From the NCBI GenBank assembly GCA_026982035.1, contig JALSHW010000022.1:1-6215 (forward strand): a stretch of 6,215 nucleotides of DNA. The letters run 5' to 3'. Positions 1 through 4,847 of the stretch are shown piece by piece. This DNA is from Phycisphaerales bacterium (GTDB lineage Bacteria > Planctomycetota > Phycisphaerae > Phycisphaerales > UBA1924). Below the pieces are notes generated by a model. That model was not told the origin of the DNA. It did not search any database and saw nothing but the letters and a program-made list of their open reading frames with translations. Position numbers and translations under genes: made by a program. Position 1 is the stretch's first letter. Each line of letters opens with the position of its first letter.

Positions 1-1
1 G

Positions 2-586
2 CAAAAAAAACGGGAAAATGGAGCGAAGATTTTCATCGGTATTGCCGGGGGAATCGCGGTCTACAAAGTCTGCACAGTGGTCTCTCGGCTTGCCCAAGCC
101 GGGGCTCAGGTGACCGTCGGCATGACCCAGAACGCGACGAACTTTGTCACCCCACTGACATTCCAGGCCTTGTCTGGCAATCCCGTCTACACCTCCCCAT
201 GGGAACACCTTGAATCCTCTGACCCCCAACACATCTCCCTGGCCGACCGCAGCGATGCGGTGCTGATCGCCCCTTGCACGATGAACACCCTCAGCGACAT
301 CGTCCATGGCTCAACCAACTCCGTCGTCACCCTGATCTTGAGTGCCATCAACCGCACCACCACCCCAGTCCTCATCGCCCCGGCGATGAACGACGCGATG
401 TGGGCACAACCCGCCAACCAACGCAATGTCGAGCTCGCCAAATCCGATGGCAACCACATCGTCGGTCCAGGTTCGGGCTGGCAGGCCTGCCGGCACGACG
501 GGACTGGCCGAATGAGCGAGCCAGCCGACTTGATCTGCGCATTGGGGCAGGCCTTGATCGCCAAAGGCCTCGGATCGGCCAATTGA
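2..586 (+). CDS. coaC: Phosphopantothenoylcysteine decarboxylase (CoaC-type flavoprotein), 5'-partial
   Basis: This is an FMN-dependent decarboxylase that converts 4'-phospho-N-pantothenoylcysteine to 4'-phosphopantetheine in cytoplasmic coenzyme A synthesis. The frame is open to the left edge of the window, so the true start is outside; about 194 residues are visible. The N-terminal flavin-binding segment GIAGGIAVYK is at bases 38-67. The catalytic His of the HISLAD segment is the CAC codon at 230-232. The family's PATANT-like motif is altered to APCTMNT. The PAMN motif (APAMNDAMW) starts near base 377, and the substrate-clamp segment ACRHDGTGRMSEP with its conserved Cys lies near 485-523. 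Family knowledge: many bacteria fuse this domain to the CoaB synthetase. Here the protein stops after the CoaC domain and no CoaB follows, so CoaB must be encoded elsewhere. Another HFCD-family flavoprotein, such as a lantibiotic decarboxylase or UbiX-like enzyme, is less likely given PAMN plus the Cys clamp. Confidence 0.88.
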   Translation, partial: QKKRENGAKIFIGIAGGIAVYKVCTVVSRLAQAGAQVTVGMTQNATNFVTPLTFQALSGNPVYTSPWEHLESSDPQHISLADRSDAVLIAPCTMNTLSDIVHGSTNSVVTLILSAINRTTTPVLIAPAMNDAMWAQPANQRNVELAKSDGNHIVGPGSGWQACRHDGTGRMSEPADLICALGQALIAKGLGSAN

Positions 587-615
587 CCAAGAGAGGGTCT
601 TGCCAATGATCTTTC

Positions 616-644
616 TTGGCCGGGGAATCCAATGGGCCTACACT
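616..644 (+). promoter_or_regulatory. Candidate sigma-70-type promoter for the tRNA-Ser gene
   Basis: TTGGCC (616-621) and TACACT (639-644) are separated by exactly 17 bases, and each matches four of six consensus positions. Transcription would start near base 651, about 50 bases before the mature tRNA, which leaves a short 5' leader for RNase P to remove. The 116-base spacer 587-702 holds nothing else I can name. The pairing is by eye only, and -10/-35 matches of this quality do occur by chance. Confidence 0.35.
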
Positions 645-702
645 ATCCATCCAAACCGCGGCTCAATCCCCACCGAGCCCGTGAACAAGCCCATGAATAG
701 TT

Positions 703-789
703 GGAGAGATGGCTGAGCGGTTGAAGGCGCACGATTGGAATTCGTGTGGAGGAGTAATCCTCTCGGGGGTTCGAATCCCCCTCTCTCCG
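703..789 (+). tRNA. tRNA-Ser (anticodon GGA)
   Basis: A complete class II cloverleaf is visible. The acceptor stem GGAGAGA (703-709) pairs with TCTCTCC (782-788), followed by discriminator G789. The anticodon stem CACGA/TCGTG (730-734/742-746) encloses loop TTGGAAT, giving anticodon GGA at 737-739, which reads UCC and UCU. A long variable arm (about 747-764, with GGAGGA opposite TCCTCT) is diagnostic of serine tRNA. The T arm GGGGG/CCCCC (765-769/777-781) carries loop TTCGAAT. The CCA tail is not encoded and must be added by the CCA-adding enzyme. It is transcribed from its own unit: a candidate promoter lies upstream and a hairpin terminator follows 3 bases after the gene. Confidence 0.97.
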
Positions 790-792
790 TTG

Positions 793-824
793 AATAAGCC
801 CTTACATTTGTAAGGGCTTATTTT
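793..824 (+). terminator. Rho-independent terminator of the tRNA-Ser transcript
   Basis: A perfect 13-bp inverted repeat (AATAAGCCCTTAC at 793-805 and its reverse complement at 810-822) encloses the four-base loop ATTT and ends in TTTT (821-824). It starts 3 bases after the tRNA discriminator base. The T tract is short, but the stem is long and mismatch-free. It separates the tRNA unit from the thiolase gene, which therefore probably needs its own promoter. Confidence 0.85.
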
Positions 825-880
825 GTGGTTGCTTGCAGAACAAGATTGAGCGTGGAATCAGATGCTTTCATCACCGATGC

Positions 881-886
881 TACAAT
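881..886 (+). promoter_or_regulatory. Candidate -10 box for the thiolase gene (possible leaderless mRNA)
   Basis: TACAAT at 881-886 matches the -10 consensus at five of six positions. Transcription would begin around 892-894, almost exactly on the ATG at 894, so the message could be leaderless. No Shine-Dalgarno sequence precedes either candidate ATG (885 or 894), which agrees with this. I find no convincing -35 element at 16-18 bases upstream, so confidence is low. Confidence 0.25.
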
Positions 887-893
887 GTCAATC

Positions 894-2099
894 ATGCAAC
901 GACGAGCCGCTGTCATTTGTGCTTTGCGTACCCCGATCGGTCGATTCGGTGGGTCGCTGGCGTCTGTTCGGCCTGATGATCTGGCCGCCCATGTGATCCG
1001 CGCGGTTGTCGAACAATCCAAGATTGACCCCGCACTCATCGACGAAGTGTACTTCGGTGCGGCCAATCAAGCCGGTGAAGACAACCGAAATGTCGCCCGC
1101 ATGGCCGCGTTGCTTGCGGGGTTGCCCGAAACAATTCCCGGATCAACGGTCAATCGGTTGTGCGCATCGGGACTCGAATCAATCAACATCGCCGCCCGCA
1201 TGATCGAAGCCAACCACGGCGATGTCTTCATCGCCGGGGGCGTTGAGTCGATGAGCCGAGCGCCGTATGTGCTGAGCAAAACCGAAACCGCCTTTGGAAG
1301 ATCACAAGAACTCCATGACACTTCAATCGGCTGGCGGTTTGTCAATGATCGTCTATCAGAACTGTATCCGCCGTATCCCATGGGTGAGACGGCCGAGAAT
1401 GTTGCCCGAAAATACCAGATTTCGCGCCAAGACCAAGATCAGTTCGCCCTTCAAAGCCAGCAGAAATGGGCCAAAGCACACGAACAAGGATTCTTCAACG
1501 ATCAAATCATCCCCGTCGAAATCCCCCAACGCAAAGGCGACCCGGTAAAAGTCGATACCGACGAACATCCTCGTCCAAACATGACCCTCGAACAACTCGC
1601 CAAACTCCGCCCGGCCTTTGCCAAAGACGACCAAGGCACCGTCACCGCAGGAAACTCCTCTGGAATCAACGACGGAGCAGCAGCGATCCTGCTCGTCGAA
1701 GCCCAACGCGCCAAAGAACTCGGCTTGACCCCAATGGCATTTGTCGGCCCGAGCGCATCGGCGGGCGTCGATCCGGCGTACATGGGCATCGGCCCGGTGC
1801 CTGCGATTGAAAAAGCATTGGGGCGTGCCAAACTTTCGATCAAAGACATCGACCTGATCGAACTCAACGAAGCGTTCGCCGCACAATCCATCGCCTGTCT
1901 CCGTCAACTCAACATCGACGAATCCAAACTCAATGTCAATGGCGGCGCCATCGCCATCGGTCACCCCCTTGGTTGCAGCGGCACACGCATCGCCACCACA
2001 CTCATCCACGAAATGATGCGAACCGATGCCCAACGCGGGCTTGCATCATTGTGTGTCGGGGTCGGACAAGGGCTCGCTACGGTCTTTGAGCAAGCGTAA
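894..2099 (+). CDS. Thiolase, 3-oxoadipyl-CoA thiolase (PcaF) type / acetyl-CoA C-acyltransferase
   Basis: The enzyme cleaves a 3-oxoacyl-CoA with CoA to acetyl-CoA and a chain two carbons shorter. It is a cytoplasmic homotetramer in related families. Starting at ATG 894 gives 401 residues, close to PcaF (about 400). This start puts the nucleophilic Cys of NRLCASG at residue 90, the His of AIAIGHPLG at 357 and the second catalytic Cys of CVGVGQG at 387, nearly the PcaF numbering as I remember it. An in-frame ATG at 885 is a close alternative. The GTG at 825 abuts the upstream terminator and would add residues with no family counterpart. NQAGEDNRNVARMA, GGVESMSRAPYV, IGWRFVN, MGIGPVPA and NEAFAAQ resemble PcaF more than the acetoacetyl-CoA thiolases PhaA or AtoB. 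It converges on a gene run encoding a CoA-transferase and aminotransferase that could supply its substrate. Substrate specificity is inferred, not shown. Confidence 0.9.
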   Translation: MQRRAAVICALRTPIGRFGGSLASVRPDDLAAHVIRAVVEQSKIDPALIDEVYFGAANQAGEDNRNVARMAALLAGLPETIPGSTVNRLCASGLESINIAARMIEANHGDVFIAGGVESMSRAPYVLSKTETAFGRSQELHDTSIGWRFVNDRLSELYPPYPMGETAENVARKYQISRQDQDQFALQSQQKWAKAHEQGFFNDQIIPVEIPQRKGDPVKVDTDEHPRPNMTLEQLAKLRPAFAKDDQGTVTAGNSSGINDGAAAILLVEAQRAKELGLTPMAFVGPSASAGVDPAYMGIGPVPAIEKALGRAKLSIKDIDLIELNEAFAAQSIACLRQLNIDESKLNVNGGAIAIGHPLGCSGTRIATTLIHEMMRTDAQRGLASLCVGVGQGLATVFEQA

Positions 2100-2100
2100 A

Positions 2101-3423
2101 TCAATCCATCGAAACAAGTTTCTCGAATCCACGACCGTACGCACTGATGAGTGCGTCGATCTCGGTTTCGGTCATCGGCGTTGAGAGCGTCGCCGTGCAG
2201 GTGTTGATCAGGATCATGCCCTCATCGAACATATGATCGAGCAGGGTTGTAAGCCGACGGCTTTCATCGGCTGTGAGGTACGCCTCTCGGAAGTTGCGAG
2301 GCGGCTGGGGCTTCATATGCACCCGGAACATCGCCCCCCCACCGGTGACGCACGCCGCGACACCCGCCTGTTCAATGGCTTGAGAGATTCCAGTCATCGC
2401 CCGCTTGGCAAGGGCGTTGAGTCGAGCAATGGCCGGTTCATCAAACTTCTCGACCGCGATCATCCCCGCGGTCATGCTGATCGGGTTGGCCGAGAATGTT
2501 CCCGAATGGGGGAACAACAGTTTGGCGGCCCGTGGGTTGAGCACATCCATCACTTCAGAGCGTCCAACCACCGCCCCGACCGGGAACCCGCCTCCGATCA
2601 TCTTGCCCAGTGCCGTCAGGTCTGGAGTGATCCCGTAGCGAGTTTGGAGGCCGCCGTATTCGGTGCGGAAAGTAATAACTTCATCAAGCACCAGCATCGC
2701 GCCATGTTGTGTCGTCCAATCGCGAATCGCTCGAACAAATTCTGCATCAGCAGGCCGAAGACCCACACGGTGAGGCATCAAATCAAGCAGCACACACGCC
2801 AAGTCTCCAGCGTGTTCATCAAGAATCGCAATCGCCCGCTCAGGATCATTGAACGGGATAATCACCACATCCCCAAGCGCGGCCTCAGGTGTTCCATGGG
2901 CCAGTGGCACGCTCTTGGGATGATCAATCTCGCCCCAAGTCGTGGGATTTGGTGCTTGGCTGACTTCTGCGTAGTCGTACCCGCCGTGGTAGGCGCCTTC
3001 GACCTTGGCGATCTTGGCCCGGCCTGTAAAGGCGCGGGACGCTTTGAGAGCAACCATGATCGCTTCGGTGCCTGAGTTGACGAATCGAATTTTTTCAAAC
3101 CCTGGGTTTCGGCTGCACAACAACTCGGCGTATTGCACCTCAACCTCAGTCGCCATCGTGAACGCCGAACCCTTGGTGAGTTGCTCGGTGACGGCTCGGA
3201 CAATGTCTGGATCAGCATGCCCATGAATCAGCGAAGCCATGTTGTTGGAAAAATCGAGCCGGGTGACGCCTTCAATATCGGTCAATCGACAGCCAAGCCC
3301 ATGATCGGCGTACGCCGGGTGCGGGTCACGCAAAACCGTATTTCGGCTGACCCCACCTGGAAGAACTTTGGTGGCCCGCTCGTAGAGGGCTGCACTTTTT
3401 GATGTTTCCGTGGGCACGCTCAT
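2101..3423 (-). CDS. Class III PLP aminotransferase, GSA-aminomutase-like; probable beta-amino acid aminotransferase
   Basis: This is a 440-residue fold-type I PLP enzyme, predicted to transfer an amino group from a beta-amino acid to an oxo acid, giving a 3-oxo acid. Visible landmarks are SGTEA (117-121, cofactor phosphate), YHGG (145-148), Asp247 in LVLDEV (pyridine nitrogen), Lys274 in ALGKMIGGGFPVG (Schiff base) and HSGTF (306-310). The N-terminal motif PGGVSRN carries Arg27. It aligns with the PGANSR motif of Variovorax beta-phenylalanine aminotransferase, whose Arg41 binds the substrate carboxylate, rather than with the NSPVRAF motif of HemL. The alignment is by hand and from memory. 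No heme genes are nearby; the gene is last in a run after an aminomutase and a CoA-transferase, which fits a catabolic beta-transaminase. ATG 3423 is preceded by a weak GGA about 8 bases upstream. True glutamate-1-semialdehyde aminomutase is possible but disfavoured. Confidence 0.85.
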   Translation of the reverse strand: MSVPTETSKSAALYERATKVLPGGVSRNTVLRDPHPAYADHGLGCRLTDIEGVTRLDFSNNMASLIHGHADPDIVRAVTEQLTKGSAFTMATEVEVQYAELLCSRNPGFEKIRFVNSGTEAIMVALKASRAFTGRAKIAKVEGAYHGGYDYAEVSQAPNPTTWGEIDHPKSVPLAHGTPEAALGDVVIIPFNDPERAIAILDEHAGDLACVLLDLMPHRVGLRPADAEFVRAIRDWTTQHGAMLVLDEVITFRTEYGGLQTRYGITPDLTALGKMIGGGFPVGAVVGRSEVMDVLNPRAAKLLFPHSGTFSANPISMTAGMIAVEKFDEPAIARLNALAKRAMTGISQAIEQAGVAACVTGGGAMFRVHMKPQPPRNFREAYLTADESRRLTTLLDHMFDEGMILINTCTATLSTPMTETEIDALISAYGRGFEKLVSMD

Positions 3424-3440
3424 GTGTATGTATCCGTTTT

Positions 3441-3468
3441 TATATCTTGGTTTATATATCTTGGTTTA
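3441..3468 (-). repeat. Perfect 14-bp tandem repeat between the CoA-transferase B and aminotransferase genes
   Basis: Two identical adjoining copies of TATATCTTGGTTTA (plus strand) lie at 3441-3454 and 3455-3468. Read on the coding strand the unit is TAAACCAAGATATA, and the TAA of the first-transcribed copy is the stop codon of the upstream gene. The second copy lies in the 42-base spacer before the aminotransferase start. The spacer is strikingly AT-rich compared with its surroundings. It may be a slippage duplication, or it may mark a regulatory or promoter region (it contains TATATAA and GATATAAAA on the coding strand), but I see no matching -35 element. Confidence 0.9.
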
Positions 3469-4140
3469 TGTATTGGCGATGGGCAATAGATCGGCACCAG
3501 TGCGCTCTTGGACATATTCAAAATCAACACCCGGACTCAGTTCAACAAGTTGAAATCCGTCGGCCGTGATGTCGATCACGGCCAGATCCGTATAGATCCG
3601 ATCGATCACCCCGCGCCCAGTCAGTGGATAGGTGCATGATTCGACAAGTTTTGGCTCGCCGCCCTTGGTGCAATGTTGGGTGATGACGAACACCGATTTG
3701 ACGCCTGCGACCAGATCCATCGCGCCACCAACCGCCGGGATCGCATCGGGTGCACCTGTTGACCAGTTGGCCAGATCACCATCTTTGGACACCTGCATCG
3801 CACCCAGCACACAGAGGTCAATATGCCCCCCTCGGATCATCGCAAAGCTGTCGGCGTGGTGGAAGAACGCCGCCCCTGGGTTGGCCGTCACATGACGCTT
3901 GCCCGCATTGATCAGTTCAGGGTCGCCATGACCTGGATTTGGAGAGGGGCCCATGCCCAGCAGTCCATTCTCGGTATGGTAAATCAGCGTGCGCCCTTCA
4001 GGAACGAACCGAGCGACCAGTTCGGGAATCCCGATGCCAAGATTCACATACGATCCATTGGCGATGTCTTGGGCAAGCCGCCTGGCCATCTCTTGACGGG
4101 ATCGTCCGATGATGGAAGTTTGTGGTGCGTTGTGTGTCAT
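3466..4140 (-). CDS. 3-oxoacid CoA-transferase subunit B (PcaJ/ScoB/AtoA family, PcaJ-like)
   Basis: This is the beta subunit of a family I CoA-transferase, which moves CoA from a donor such as succinyl-CoA to a 3-oxo acid. It is 224 residues, normal for the family. The catalytic glutamate is Glu57 in HTENGLLGMGPSP, which forms the glutamyl-CoA intermediate. Other family landmarks are YVNLGIGIP (31-39), FFHHADSF, DLANWSTGA, IPAVGGAMDL and CTYPLTG. These segments resemble 3-oxoadipate CoA-transferase PcaJ closely, more than the acetoacetate enzymes, judged by eye. The ATG overlaps the stop of subunit A (ATGA, 4140-4137), and a GGAG lies about 10 bases upstream, so the two subunits are translationally coupled. 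Its stop codon lies inside a 14-bp tandem repeat. The exact 3-oxo acid cannot be read from sequence; acetoacetate remains possible. Confidence 0.92.
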   Translation of the reverse strand: MTHNAPQTSIIGRSRQEMARRLAQDIANGSYVNLGIGIPELVARFVPEGRTLIYHTENGLLGMGPSPNPGHGDPELINAGKRHVTANPGAAFFHHADSFAMIRGGHIDLCVLGAMQVSKDGDLANWSTGAPDAIPAVGGAMDLVAGVKSVFVITQHCTKGGEPKLVESCTYPLTGRGVIDRIYTDLAVIDITADGFQLVELSPGVDFEYVQERTGADLLPIANT

Positions 4141-4847
4141 GGGTATGAAACTCCGGCAGCGACCAGTTCGGATTCAAATGCAGGATCAGCAATTTCGATC
4201 ACCCGCTGAACAAAGATGCCTGGGGTGACAACGATTTCTGGATCTATCTGACCGGGTGAGACAACTTGATTCGCTTGCACAATGGCGACTTTGGCCGCCA
4301 TCGCCATTGGAGGACCAAAATTGCGCGCGGTTTTGTTGTAAATTATATTGCCGTGTGTATCGGCGATCTGCCCTTTGATGAGGGCGAAGTCGGCTTTGAG
4401 TCCTCGCTCAAGCAAATACTCCTGCCCATCAAACTCCCGACACTCCTTGCCGTCGGCCAATGGGGTCCCCACCGCCGCCGGAGTATAAAACCCAGGAATC
4501 CCCGCACCGCCGGCACGGATGCGTTCGGCGAGTGTACCCTGAGGAACCAACTCAAGTTCAGTCTTGCCACTCCGATATAAATCTGGGAAGACTGTTGAGT
4601 TGGCGGTGCGCGGAAACGAACAGATAATCTTGGACACCCGCTCAGCTTTGAGCAAGGCGGCAAGCCCAACCTCGCCACTGCCAGTGTTGTTGCTCACGAC
4701 GGTCAGGTCTTTGGCACCTTGGTCGATGAGTGCATGGATCAACTCAATCGGACTCCCGGCTTCACCAAAACCACCAACCATCACCACCGCGCCATCAAAC
4801 ACATCGCGCACCGCCTCAGCAGCACTCGACACTTGCTTGTCGATCAT
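4137..4847 (-). CDS. 3-oxoacid CoA-transferase subunit A (PcaI/ScoA/AtoD family, PcaI-like)
   Basis: This is the alpha subunit of the same CoA-transferase, 236 residues, full length. The N-terminal glycine-rich segment MVGGFGEAGSPIEL (22-35) is the family's CoA-binding and oxyanion region. SNNTGSGEVGLAALL, CSFPR, VPQGTLAERIRAGGAG and TARNFGPPMAMAAK follow in the expected order. The stretch around CSFPR with VFPDLYRSGK matches PcaI-type proteins as I recall them and differs from the ScoA pattern, although FYTPAAVGTPLADGKE is ScoA-like, so the class assignment is not certain. The start ATG (4847) overlaps the stop of the KamA-like gene as ATGA and no clear Shine-Dalgarno is present, so translation is probably coupled to the upstream gene. 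This ties the CoA-transferase functionally to the aminomutase. Confidence 0.92.
   Translation of the reverse strand: MIDKQVSSAAEAVRDVFDGAVVMVGGFGEAGSPIELIHALIDQGAKDLTVVSNNTGSGEVGLAALLKAERVSKIICSFPRTANSTVFPDLYRSGKTELELVPQGTLAERIRAGGAGIPGFYTPAAVGTPLADGKECREFDGQEYLLERGLKADFALIKGQIADTHGNIIYNKTARNFGPPMAMAAKVAIVQANQVVSPGQIDPEIVVTPGIFVQRVIEIADPAFESELVAAGVSYP

Noticed and set aside
587..619. Inverted repeats CAAGA/TCTTG (588-592/598-602) and CCAAGA/TCTTGG (587-592/614-619) after the coaC stop as a terminator
   Set aside because: The stems are only 5-6 bp, compete with each other, and are not followed by a T tract; one overlaps the candidate tRNA promoter.
825..893. GTG at 825 as the thiolase start
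   Set aside because: It directly follows the terminator T tract (821-824), has no ribosome binding site, and adds residues absent from the thiolase family.
1356..2033. Long minus-strand open frame (225 codons) inside the thiolase gene
   Set aside because: It is antisense to a gene with clear thiolase motifs throughout, shows no recognisable domain, and is composition-driven.
2233..3075. Long plus-strand open frame (280 codons) opposite the aminotransferase
   Set aside because: The minus-strand frame carries all PLP aminotransferase motifs; the plus frame looks like a random translation and has no family resemblance.
3441..3468. The 14-bp direct repeat as a CRISPR or mobile-element footprint
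   Set aside because: There are only two directly adjoining copies with no spacers, no flanking cas genes, and no insertion sequence or transposase nearby.
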